This document shows positions 16,376 through 23,889 of a DNA stretch of 64,000 bases, piece after piece; within the stretch, counting starts at the first letter, position 1, and each line of letters starts with the position of its first letter. This stretch comes from a virus: the IMG/VR virus record IMGVR_UViG_3300033148_003591, positions 37,996 to 101,995 of that record; one strand, given 5' to 3'. Both the position numbers and the translations under genes were made by a program. Below the pieces are notes generated by a model. That model did not search any database and was not told where the DNA came from. It was given only the letters and a program-made list of their open reading frames with translations.

Positions 16376-17320
16376 TTATTCTCCTTTTTCGCATAACCCA
16401 ATTCGTTCTCTCAAATTTTTCACAACAGGTTCTTCAGTTTTTGACGACTCACACACTCCCATAACCACATCTATCACCTTCATTGTTTGAATTTTAATAT
16501 TTTTTAATCCGGCTGTAAACATTTCCATTTTCTTTTTATTCTCTTTTTGAATAGATAATGCTTTTAAATCAAATATATCTTCTACCTTTTTAGCTGATTT
16601 TAATGGTATAATATCAATATCATATAATTTATTTTTTTTAATAGTTATTATGGCAATAGAAGGTATTCTATTTATATCATATTCATCAGCTTTACATCTT
16701 GCTATTGCTCCAGGGGCAATAAAAACAGGGTCTTGTTCTTTTTTAATACCCCAATACTTATGATTGTGTGAAACTAGCACTATATCGTAATTAGTTTTTA
16801 TATTTTCATAATAAACGCTAGTAGTAAACCACACTTTTACATCCACTATCATTGCATGGGGAACGTATATAGTTAATTTATCTTTTTTATCATGCTGTGG
16901 AAATTCTTTATTTAAATCATCTTCAATTCCTACATAATACTCTTGTCCTTTAATATAAATATTTTCATCTTCATATTCACCAAGTTGTTTAATATATTTA
17001 CTTCTTCTAAACATATGAGCTAATGATGTTGCATTTGATAGTGACCAATTATTAAACGCTTCATCATGATTACCAGGAGCTATAAGAATATTTATTTTAT
17101 ATTTTTCAATTAAATCAATAAACCAATCACTTAAAACATTACTCACTAAATAACCGTCATATACATCTGCTCCACAAATGATTAATTTTACTTTTTCTTT
17201 TTTAGCAATATCGAGTGATTCTACTATTTTAGCTTTAATGGCTTCACAATAGTTATCTGTGCGATTGCGTGGATTAACACCTTTAAGGTGCATATCTGTG
17301 ATGTAGAGTATCTTAGACAT
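16376..17320 (-). CDS. SbcD/Mre11-like nuclease (T4 gp47-type)
   Basis: 314 residues. Calcineurin-like phosphoesterase motifs in order: ITDMHLKG (D9, H11), GADVYDG, IAPGNHDE, VSHNHKYWG, matching the two-metal site of SbcD/Mre11 nucleases. Partner of Rad50/SbcC ATPases in processing DNA ends and hairpins for recombination and replication. The two ATPase halves flank it in the same leftward transcript (C-half downstream, N-half upstream). The C-terminal helical segment (KMEMFTAGLKNI) may bind the ATPase coil base. Confidence 0.82.
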   Translation of the reverse strand: MSKILYITDMHLKGVNPRNRTDNYCEAIKAKIVESLDIAKKEKVKLIICGADVYDGYLVSNVLSDWFIDLIEKYKINILIAPGNHDEAFNNWSLSNATSLAHMFRRSKYIKQLGEYEDENIYIKGQEYYVGIEDDLNKEFPQHDKKDKLTIYVPHAMIVDVKVWFTTSVYYENIKTNYDIVLVSHNHKYWGIKKEQDPVFIAPGAIARCKADEYDINRIPSIAIITIKKNKLYDIDIIPLKSAKKVEDIFDLKALSIQKENKKKMEMFTAGLKNIKIQTMKVIDVVMGVCESSKTEEPVVKNLRERIGLCEKGE

Positions 17321-17337
17321 AAATAATTCCTATTTTA

Positions 17338-17469
17338 TTAATCTTCTACTTCAACAAAAAATACTTCCGGTTCAGGTAAGTTTAATTCTTTAACTTTTAA
17401 AACATAATATCCAACAAATTGTATTGGTTCGCCTTTATAATCTTCTTTTCTAATCATTTTATATTTCAT
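17338..17469 (-). CDS. Small hypothetical protein
   Basis: 43 residues, basic N-terminus and acidic C-terminus (EPEVFFVEVED). Start overlaps the upstream gene's stop by 4 nt (ATGA). Too short to classify. Confidence 0.45.
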   Translation of the reverse strand: MKYKMIRKEDYKGEPIQFVGYYVLKVKELNLPEPEVFFVEVED

Positions 17470-17690
17470 TTGTCATGATACTCCTTTAAATGTTCTGCGA
17501 AATAAAACGTTGATTTTTTTTGAAGGCTTTTTATATATTTAAATAAATCGTCTCTCCAATCATCATATGAATGAATATCTCTATCGTTGGTTTTTATGTA
17601 ATAATCAAATTCGTGGTCGCCACCTATTTTTAATGTTCCTTCTTTTTCTGGTAGATGTCCTCTATCTATTTTAATAATTTCAAATCCCAT
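17466..17690 (-). CDS. Small acidic hypothetical protein
   Basis: 74 residues with many Asp/Lys and an aromatic centre (DHEFDYYIKTNDRDIHSYDD). No recognised motif. AAGGAG ahead of the ATG. Coupled by 4 nt to the next gene. Confidence 0.5.
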   Translation of the reverse strand: MGFEIIKIDRGHLPEKEGTLKIGGDHEFDYYIKTNDRDIHSYDDWRDDLFKYIKSLQKKSTFYFAEHLKEYHDK

Positions 17691-17692
17691 GA

Positions 17693-18013
17693 TTATTCTC
17701 CTTTCAAAGTTAAAACTATAACTGATGATTGTTCAGTAATTCCAAATGTTCTAAATAATTTTCTAGCTTCTTTAAAGTTCATTCCTGTATCAGTACATAT
17801 TAATCCTTTGGGAATACTATTAAAATTTAAATATTCAGCGTTTATTAAAGTAGCTTTACAATGTAGTTTACCATTAAGTAACACATTAAATTCAGTATCT
17901 TCTTGACCCTTATAATAATTCCATTTTTTATAATCATACTTACGAATAGTAGTAAATATTTGTTGATTTAATTTCAAATTCCAATTATGACTGAAACGTA
18001 TATTATTCATCAT
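17693..18013 (-). CDS. ASCH/PUA-like domain protein
   Basis: 106 residues. The opening FSHNWNLKLNQQIFTTIRKYD, the FNVLLNGKLHCKATLI strand pair and the ICTDTGMNFKEARKLFRTF helix fit ASCH-type small domains of phages, thought to bind RNA or nucleotides. Start overlaps the upstream stop (ATGA). Assignment by pattern only. Confidence 0.5.
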   Translation of the reverse strand: MMNNIRFSHNWNLKLNQQIFTTIRKYDYKKWNYYKGQEDTEFNVLLNGKLHCKATLINAEYLNFNSIPKGLICTDTGMNFKEARKLFRTFGITEQSSVIVLTLKGE

Positions 18014-18291
18014 TTACCTCTTTTATCCATTAATTTAGCTATTTTTACAATATCATGGTCAGCATTTTCGATAGCATTAATATCTTTCCACAACATCTCT
18101 GATAAATCTTCAGCACCATGCTTATCAGCTATTTCTATTATTTCAGCCACAATTTGTCTCATTTGTTGATAAAGCTCATTTAATTTCAACGCATCTGTAT
18201 GGAAATTAGTTTTCTTTAAATATGAAGATTTCCATTTAATTCCCAATTTTTTACATATTGATTCTATTCTATATGCGATACGGTAACACAT
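18010..18291 (-). CDS. Helical hypothetical protein
   Basis: 93 residues, almost all alpha-helix, with regularly spaced Leu/Ile (LNELYQQMRQIVAEIIEIAD), likely a small helical bundle. Translationally coupled to both neighbours (1-nt overlap before, 4-nt overlap after). Unknown function. Confidence 0.5.
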   Translation of the reverse strand: MCYRIAYRIESICKKLGIKWKSSYLKKTNFHTDALKLNELYQQMRQIVAEIIEIADKHGAEDLSEMLWKDINAIENADHDIVKIAKLMDKRGK

Positions 18292-18557
18292 TATTTATCT
18301 CCAGTTGATATTTCATAAATTTTATTTCCATTTATATCATGTTTAATATTATCAATTTTTAGTATAGGCATTTTGGTATTCCATTTTGATTTATCAATAG
18401 ATTTAGTATCCATATTAATTTTATACCACATATTATCTTTTGTGTTTTTTGGTAACACATTTATATGGAATTCACCATTGTGTTCACAAATGGATATTCG
18501 ATGTCCATTATCTGTTTTTAAAATCATTGAATTATTAAATTGATTTATGATTTTCAT
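18291..18557 (-). CDS. Hypothetical protein, paralogue of 25866-26081
   Basis: 88 residues. The block LKTDNGHRISICEHNGEFHINVL lines up with LETKEGNQICICMRDDTFEINVL of the 71-residue gene at 25866, followed in both by a Trp-Tyr/His strand and an IDK/IEK ending, so they are duplicates about 7.5 kb apart. Beta-rich small domain, function unknown. Confidence 0.55.
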   Translation of the reverse strand: MKIINQFNNSMILKTDNGHRISICEHNGEFHINVLPKNTKDNMWYKINMDTKSIDKSKWNTKMPILKIDNIKHDINGNKIYEISTGDK

Positions 18558-18560
18558 TAT

Positions 18561-18683
18561 TTATTCTCCTAATAGTAATTCTCTCATTTCCTTTAAGCAT
18601 TTTAATAATTGATTAAATTTTTGAGGTGTAACTTTTTCACCTTTTGCTAATATTATTGGGTCAGGTAACTTTTCTAATTGCAT
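18561..18683 (-). CDS. Very small hypothetical protein
   Basis: 40 residues (LPDPIILAKGEKVTPQKFNQ then a Leu-rich helix). GAGGAGG sits just before the ATG, and that ATG overlaps the stop of the SprT-like gene by 1 nt, which supports real translation. Confidence 0.5.
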   Translation of the reverse strand: MQLEKLPDPIILAKGEKVTPQKFNQLLKCLKEMRELLLGE

Positions 18684-19273
18684 TATTTTTCCTCCTCAAA
18701 TCTTTTTTGACACAATTCACATACTGCACTTAATTCAGTGGCACACCTAACAACAGTACATCCACAATTAAATTTTTTCATTTTAGTTGGTGCTGCAATT
18801 TTACTTGATTCTTTTCTCACCATTTTAAACACATTATAATTAACATTCATTTCTTCTACGGCTAATTTAAGTTTATCACTCATACATGTCATTGCCCATC
18901 CGAACCTACCAGCCTTTTGTACGTTTAAACCGTAATTTTCAGCACGCTCTCTAAATGCTTTATTATGATACTGAGAAGCACTGCAATCTGGAATTTTATC
19001 TACACAATTATGATAATGTGCCATCTCATGTATTAGTGTTTCAATTGGGTTTCTGTTTAATACTTCTGCACAGATGTTAATCTCACTCAATTTAATATCA
19101 TCGCCATTACTCCATTTTTCTGTCCAATGCCATCCTAATGTTTGACCTCTACCCTTACTTTGAATAGTTATAATAGGTCTACGAGCTGTAAATTTATATC
19201 TATCTGCTATAAGGTCATATATTCTTTCTAATTCTCTTATTGCTGGACATATGCTATTTTGTTTAGTTTTCAT
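18683..19273 (-). CDS. SprT-like zinc metalloprotease
   Basis: 196 residues from ATG 19273 (GAGGG upstream; a longer start at 19300 would run further into the upstream gene). Contains ETLIHEMAHYHN, the HExxH zinc site of SprT/Spartan-type proteases, a downstream HNKAFRERAENYGL segment providing the third ligand region, and a C-terminal zinc ribbon (CGC ... CELCQKRF). Spartan-type enzymes cut proteins cross-linked to DNA; in phages the role is inferred. Lies in the DNA-metabolism operon. Confidence 0.78.
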   Translation of the reverse strand: MKTKQNSICPAIRELERIYDLIADRYKFTARRPIITIQSKGRGQTLGWHWTEKWSNGDDIKLSEINICAEVLNRNPIETLIHEMAHYHNCVDKIPDCSASQYHNKAFRERAENYGLNVQKAGRFGWAMTCMSDKLKLAVEEMNVNYNVFKMVRKESSKIAAPTKMKKFNCGCTVVRCATELSAVCELCQKRFEEEK

Positions 19274-19275
19274 TT

Positions 19276-19497
19276 TTAACCCTCTAAATTTTTTAACCAT
19301 ATTTCATATGCATAATCGAATTTTTCAGACCCTTGACCTGGAGCAGTTTCACATAGGTGTATAATTTTTTCAACTTCTTCAAATGGATTAAGATTATGTT
19401 TTTTGCACTCAGGATAAATAATAGAAACAATACTACTATCTCCTAGTTGTTCTACTATTCCATCTAAAATTGATTGTAATAATATATCATTTGTCAT
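19276..19497 (-). CDS. Small helical hypothetical protein
   Basis: 73 residues from ATG 19497, chosen because GGAGA lies upstream and the stop of the preceding gene overlaps it (ATGA); an in-frame start 60 nt earlier lies inside that gene. Helical, mildly acidic. No family recognised. Confidence 0.5.
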   Translation of the reverse strand: MTNDILLQSILDGIVEQLGDSSIVSIIYPECKKHNLNPFEEVEKIIHLCETAPGQGSEKFDYAYEIWLKNLEG

Positions 19498-19769
19498 AAA
19501 AATTTCTCCAAGTATTTTAAGGGTTCTGTTTCTAATACCATTTGTTGTAAGTGCCATTTCCAGTTTTCAATAGGAATAAAATTCATTGCATTTGTAATAA
19601 TTTTATCTTTTAACATTTCTTCACCCCAAAAAGCTTTAGCAAAATCGTGTGAAAAAATATAATTAAAAATCAATAATTCTTCATTAGATTTATTACATTC
19701 AAAATCTAATAATCTTAAATCTCTACCTGTATTTTTAAATATTTTATTTAATATTTCTTTATCTGTCAT
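19494..19769 (-). CDS. Hypothetical protein of the HDFAKAFWG/WxxHLQQM family
   Basis: 91 residues from ATG 19769 (AAGGA upstream; an earlier GTG is less well placed). Shares HDFAKAFWGEEM, the NWKWHLQQMV block and the LKYLEKFL end with the 148-residue gene at 51467, so it is a shortened paralogue. These motifs look like a small conserved phage family without known function. Confidence 0.6.
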   Translation of the reverse strand: MTDKEILNKIFKNTGRDLRLLDFECNKSNEELLIFNYIFSHDFAKAFWGEEMLKDKIITNAMNFIPIENWKWHLQQMVLETEPLKYLEKFL

Positions 19770-19783
19770 TATATTATCCTTTA

Positions 19784-20317
19784 TTAATCCCACAAATTGA
19801 AAAAGTATTTTCTAAATAAATCAAATCCCTTATAAAATTTTTTACTCTCTTGATGTGTAAATACTATTGAATTATCGTATAAATCAGAATTATCTCTCAT
19901 CATTGTTCTCAATTTAAGATATTGTTTTCTATTTTTTGTTAAATAAACTTCATGATTAGATACTTTTTGAGCCATTTTAAAAGTCCAAGTGATTCTCTTT
20001 AAAATATCATCCCATTTTTGTTTAGTTAAATTTGTTGGATACCCATGACTATTTTTTCTAAGATGTTCTACACTATCAGCTATAACATTAGCAAGGTAGG
20101 TATCTAATCCCCATGTATCATAATTAGCCCACCCTTTGTTAGCTCTTTGAAAATAGCCTGGTAATAACACACGGAAAAAGAAAAGTATGTCTTTCCATTT
20201 TACTACGATAGATAACCAAATATTATAATACAACCAACCAGCAATAGTTTTTTCTTTGGCTTCTCTTTCTTTTCTAATTTCATCCATCATTTCTTTAACT
20301 GATTTATATTTCTTCAT
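19784..20317 (-). CDS. Conserved phage protein with hydrophobic N-terminus
   Basis: 177 residues. Residues about 25-55 form an amphipathic-to-hydrophobic helix (GWLYYNIWLSIVVKWKDILF). The centre ANKGWANYDTWGLDTYLAN followed by KNSHGYPTNLTKQKWDDI matches a recurring phage protein pattern (a Gly-Trp/Tyr-x-x-x-Asp-x-Trp core and HGYP motif) of unknown function. First gene after the promoter at 20336-20363, with AAGGAG before the ATG. Confidence 0.55.
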   Translation of the reverse strand: MKKYKSVKEMMDEIRKEREAKEKTIAGWLYYNIWLSIVVKWKDILFFFRVLLPGYFQRANKGWANYDTWGLDTYLANVIADSVEHLRKNSHGYPTNLTKQKWDDILKRITWTFKMAQKVSNHEVYLTKNRKQYLKLRTMMRDNSDLYDNSIVFTHQESKKFYKGFDLFRKYFFNLWD

Positions 20318-20335
20318 TTAATTCTCCTTACTATA

Positions 20336-20363
20336 ATTATATCACATAAAATGGATTTGTCAA
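20336..20363 (-). promoter_or_regulatory. Early sigma70-like promoter
   Basis: - strand: TAAGCCCTTGACA (-35 at 20358-20363), 16-bp spacer, TGA then a perfect TATAAT (-10 at 20336-20341), then TATAGTAAGGAG before the gene at 19784. The TAA is the stop of the HNH gene upstream, so the promoter begins right at a gene border. Confidence 0.85.
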
Positions 20364-20367
20364 GGGC

Positions 20368-21084
20368 TTATTTATCTTTATTCTCCATTATATATGTAAA
20401 ATAAGCATACCAATAATCTCTATTAAAATTAGCTCTAAGATTACAGCATCTGCAAGTTGTTATTAAATTATTATCATCACAATTTTGTTTGTCATAATCA
20501 ATATGATGAATATGTAATAATTGATGATATTTTTCTTTATGCTTAGTTTCTATTATTCCACAGACCTGACATTTATAATTATCTCGTATTTTAATTTTAC
20601 GTTTTAATATTTTTGAAAATGTTAACGGATATGGTTTATTACCTTCTCCATGAATATAGGATGAATTATTTTCGCCCATATTTATTTTACTCCAGCAATC
20701 ATAACATCTTTGTGCTGTCCAACTAATTTCTTTTTTACATTTTTTACAATAATTGGGAGTAATACTTTTTCCATGTTTATAACTAGGTGCATTCTTACCA
20801 ATTCTTAATTTACCACCTCTAGGCTTGTTTTTTCGGCTTTTAGGAAAGCAAATTATACATAGTTTACTATCATAATTCATTAATTGCTTTCCACAATTCA
20901 AGCAAAATGGTTTCCCACCTTTCCAATTAGGATTATCTTTCCCTCCCCGTCGCTTACCATATTGAGGATTTAATTTGCCTAAATTAGCACATCTTCTGCA
21001 TCTTTGGTTTCCATAAAGAGCTGTTCTTTTACATATTTTATTTACTTTACAATTTTTGCAATAGTATTTTTTAATCTTTATCAT
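20368..21084 (-). CDS. HNH homing endonuclease with multiple zinc fingers
   Basis: 238 residues. Four CxxC-type zinc knuckles in the first two thirds (CKNC, CRRC, CLNC with CIIC, CKKC with CYDC) alternate with NUMOD3-like DNA-binding motifs (NPQYGKRRGGKD, NPNWKGG, GENNSSYIHG). The C-terminal nuclease is CQVC ... HIHHIDYDKQNCDDNNL ... CRCC, a zinc-stapled HNH. Starts 14 nt inside the end of the DNA ligase gene and stops beside the early promoter at 20336, as expected for a mobile gene dropped behind a conserved one. Confidence 0.85.
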   Translation of the reverse strand: MIKIKKYYCKNCKVNKICKRTALYGNQRCRRCANLGKLNPQYGKRRGGKDNPNWKGGKPFCLNCGKQLMNYDSKLCIICFPKSRKNKPRGGKLRIGKNAPSYKHGKSITPNYCKKCKKEISWTAQRCYDCWSKINMGENNSSYIHGEGNKPYPLTFSKILKRKIKIRDNYKCQVCGIIETKHKEKYHQLLHIHHIDYDKQNCDDNNLITTCRCCNLRANFNRDYWYAYFTYIMENKDK

Positions 21085-22015
21085 TTCTATATCTCACAAA
21101 AACAGGATGTCTAGGTACATTTAATGCTCCCTCCAGCATTCCTTTATATTCAATTATTTTATTTATATAGTTTTCTTTATTATCCCAAATTTCCTCTTTT
21201 TCCTTATCAGTTAATGCAATTACTACCTTTAAATCATTACCTTTATATTCAACCAAAAATGCTGCTGCTTTATTAATTAAAATTCTATCATCTTTCTTTT
21301 TTGAAGTTTTTGAATATCCAAGTTCGGTAATTTCTTTTTCAGCAGACGGATTAACAACAGTCGCTTGAATTACATCTTTAATTTTACTATCAAATGTACG
21401 AAAATTTTTTATTTTATATACTAAACCTTCTTTTAATGTTCCACGTCCACATTTATAGTGTCCGTTTGGGTCTTTTAATATTAATCCTTCATATCCATCT
21501 TTTAATGCATCTTCAAAAAAATTCTCTATATCGCTTTTTGAATTTAAAGAAGTTTGAATGACTGGAATTATTAAATCATTTCGGCAAATTGAAATCACAG
21601 TAACATTTTTATTTCTGTTAATGAATTGGTTATTATAATTTTCATTTGCAATACAATCAAACATATAAAATTTTAATACTTCTGGTATTTCTAATATCTC
21701 ACCGAATTTTTTAATGCTCTTTTTATCTTCAAAATCTTGTGTCATTACATATCTTGTGATTTCTTGGAATGTCATTCTATGTGCATAAATTTCTCCATCT
21801 AAAATTACATTAAATTCTTTTGAATAATCTTTTAATGGTTGAAATTTTTTTTGAAGCTGTTTATTTTGTATTTGTTTTAAAGAACGGCTTAACATTTCTC
21901 CGTTTTTAAATATACATCTTATTCCATCCAATTTATAGCTCGCTAATATAGGATAATTTATTTCATCTAAATTAACAGATTGATTTGGTGCAAGAAACGG
22001 TTTAAATGATTTCAT
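21071..22015 (-). CDS. ATP-dependent DNA ligase
   Basis: 314 residues, a minimal phage ligase. Nucleotidyltransferase motifs in order: ASYKLDGIRC (KxDG, AMP-accepting Lys), LDGEIYAHR, DCIANENY, DGYEGLILKDPNG and VYKIKNF. The C-terminal part (about 230-314) is the OB domain. Seals nicks during phage replication. Overlaps the Rad50 N-half upstream by 1 nt and the HNH gene downstream by 14 nt. Confidence 0.88.
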   Translation of the reverse strand: MKSFKPFLAPNQSVNLDEINYPILASYKLDGIRCIFKNGEMLSRSLKQIQNKQLQKKFQPLKDYSKEFNVILDGEIYAHRMTFQEITRYVMTQDFEDKKSIKKFGEILEIPEVLKFYMFDCIANENYNNQFINRNKNVTVISICRNDLIIPVIQTSLNSKSDIENFFEDALKDGYEGLILKDPNGHYKCGRGTLKEGLVYKIKNFRTFDSKIKDVIQATVVNPSAEKEITELGYSKTSKKKDDRILINKAAAFLVEYKGNDLKVVIALTDKEKEEIWDNKENYINKIIEYKGMLEGALNVPRHPVFVRYRNDKD

Positions 22016-23295
22016 TATTTATCTCCTAAATTGTATTTACAGTTAGGACACATTCCAGTATCCTTACCAATTTTAATTAATTCCTTTATTTTCACATCAT
22101 TTTGCTCTATTTGGCTTGTAAGAGCACTTTTCTGACTTTCGAGTGTCTTTATTGCTTTATTAGCAGAAGTAAGCTGTATCACGCTGTTTTTAATGGTTTT
22201 GACCCTATTATGCAACTCTTTTAAGGCTGATATATCTATCTGCTGAGATTTTTTAGTTAAAAGCTCCTTTTCGTATGTTTTAATGTTTGTAGTAGATATT
22301 TTATACTCATTTAATAATCTGGACAATTTATCTATTTTTTTGGACAGTTCTTTAATTGGTGATAAATTTATTACATGTAATGTTGATAATTTTTCTTCAT
22401 CACTTTTAATATTAACAGTAAGTCTATTATGATTTTTTATTAAAGGGGTTAATAAATTGTTCTTATTGTTTATTTTTTTGAGTGTATCAATTTCATCTTG
22501 ATTAATAATTTTTATTTTACTTTTTGATAAATTTAGTTCCTGTAAATTGCAATTAATTTCTTCTATTTTATCAACAGCTATTCTAAGTTTTTTATTACGT
22601 TTTTCTAATTCTGTTATTTCATCTATTATTGTTTTAACTTCATTTAATAAAACTCTTTTTGTGGTTAATTCATAATCTACTTTATTTGCATGTTCTCTAT
22701 TACTATTTAATTCTGTTTCTAAAATTCCTTTTTCTCTATTAATTCCAGAGATATCTTTGTTATATGAATGAACAGTTCTATCTATTACTTCACAGCCCGT
22801 AAGTTTATTTAATATTTTCATTCTAAACGAACCCTTTTCACCTAAAAAGAAATAAGGCTCTTTTTGTTTAGTAAAATCCAATAGTAATTTTTCACCATCA
22901 ACTTCTAATTCTACCTTACCTAATAGTTCTGCAATTTTAGGAGGAATAATTTTACCTACTTTTTTATATTCATCAGGTTTTACTTTGCCAGGATAATAAA
23001 CTTCATAACGATTAATAGTGCTAGATTTAATTTTTCCAGTTTTTTTATCTCTAGTTACGTGCTTAATTCTTTTAATCTTAATTCCACTATCTAATGTAGC
23101 AGTAAATGAACATTTAGTTTCTCCATCACGTACAATAGAGCGTTGTGGTTCTCCGTATAACCACATTAAACCTCTTAACACACCAGTCTTGCCCATTCCA
23201 CTATCACCATGTAATATGTTAAGACCTTTTGTAAGAGGTAAAGTTAAATCCTTATGTTTTTGTATATTTTTTAATTTAAACTCTGTGAAGTGCAT
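22015..23295 (-). CDS. Rad50/SbcC-like ATPase, N-terminal half ending in the zinc hook
   Basis: 426 residues. Residues 1-150 are the N-terminal ATPase lobe: F-x-L-K-N-I-Q-K-H start, Walker A HGDSGMGKTGVLRG, and a Q-loop-like FTKQKEPYFFLGE. Residues about 165-405 are coiled coil, and the protein ends with CPNCKYNLG, the CxxC zinc hook. There is no signature motif and no Walker B; these are encoded by the separate gene at 14896. A full Rad50/SbcC has both lobes in one chain with the hook in the middle, so this is a split at or near the hook. Partner nuclease is at 16376. Confidence 0.83.
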   Translation of the reverse strand: MHFTEFKLKNIQKHKDLTLPLTKGLNILHGDSGMGKTGVLRGLMWLYGEPQRSIVRDGETKCSFTATLDSGIKIKRIKHVTRDKKTGKIKSSTINRYEVYYPGKVKPDEYKKVGKIIPPKIAELLGKVELEVDGEKLLLDFTKQKEPYFFLGEKGSFRMKILNKLTGCEVIDRTVHSYNKDISGINREKGILETELNSNREHANKVDYELTTKRVLLNEVKTIIDEITELEKRNKKLRIAVDKIEEINCNLQELNLSKSKIKIINQDEIDTLKKINNKNNLLTPLIKNHNRLTVNIKSDEEKLSTLHVINLSPIKELSKKIDKLSRLLNEYKISTTNIKTYEKELLTKKSQQIDISALKELHNRVKTIKNSVIQLTSANKAIKTLESQKSALTSQIEQNDVKIKELIKIGKDTGMCPNCKYNLGDK

Positions 23296-23307
23296 TATTT
23301 ATTTTCC

Positions 23308-23889
23308 TTATTTCGTTTTCCATTTAGAACCTTTAGTTAAATTATCTTTTGCCCACAAAGGCTGTAAGTTTGTGTAATTAAAGCATTTACGTTGTTCAGA
23401 TTTTTTACTTAAATCAAAGCTGATACATGGTCTTTTGTGGTCAATGTGCCACTTACCATAGTTATCCCAATTCATTCCTTTAGTAAATTGAGACTGAAGA
23501 TGATATAATAAATAGTCAACTTCGCAACCAATTAAAAACATTGTGGATAGTGATTTATTATTATTTTTTATAGAAGCATTCATACGTCTTCGTAAATTAC
23601 GCAGAATTTTAAAATTTATATCTTTTTTATATTTATCTGTAAACCATTTATTCTTTTCTTTTTTATGTTTTGAATTATATTTTTTAACATCCAGAGATAT
23701 TTTTTCTTTATTTTTTAATCTATAAATAACTCGCCATTTTTTATATTCAAACTTATGATTATCTCTGTATTTTTTATTTCTTATATTATCACATATTTTA
23801 CACCAACTACATTTTCCATCAACATGGGATGCATTTGGATAAAATTCATCTAAAGATTTTTCTATTTTACATTTAGTACAAATTTTCAT
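23308..23889 (-). CDS. HNH homing endonuclease, paralogue of 3885-4652
   Basis: 193 residues from ATG 23889, which shares 1 nt with the stop of the A1-like gene; an in-frame ATG at 23901 is also possible. Zinc ribbon CTKC ... CKIC, a Lys-rich linker shorter than in the paralogue, then LSTMFLIGCEVDYLL and the HNH core WHIDHKRPCISFDL ... NYTNLQPLWAKDNL. Inserted between the A1-like gene and the Rad50 N-half. Confidence 0.85.
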   Translation of the reverse strand: MKICTKCKIEKSLDEFYPNASHVDGKCSWCKICDNIRNKKYRDNHKFEYKKWRVIYRLKNKEKISLDVKKYNSKHKKEKNKWFTDKYKKDINFKILRNLRRRMNASIKNNNKSLSTMFLIGCEVDYLLYHLQSQFTKGMNWDNYGKWHIDHKRPCISFDLSKKSEQRKCFNYTNLQPLWAKDNLTKGSKWKTK

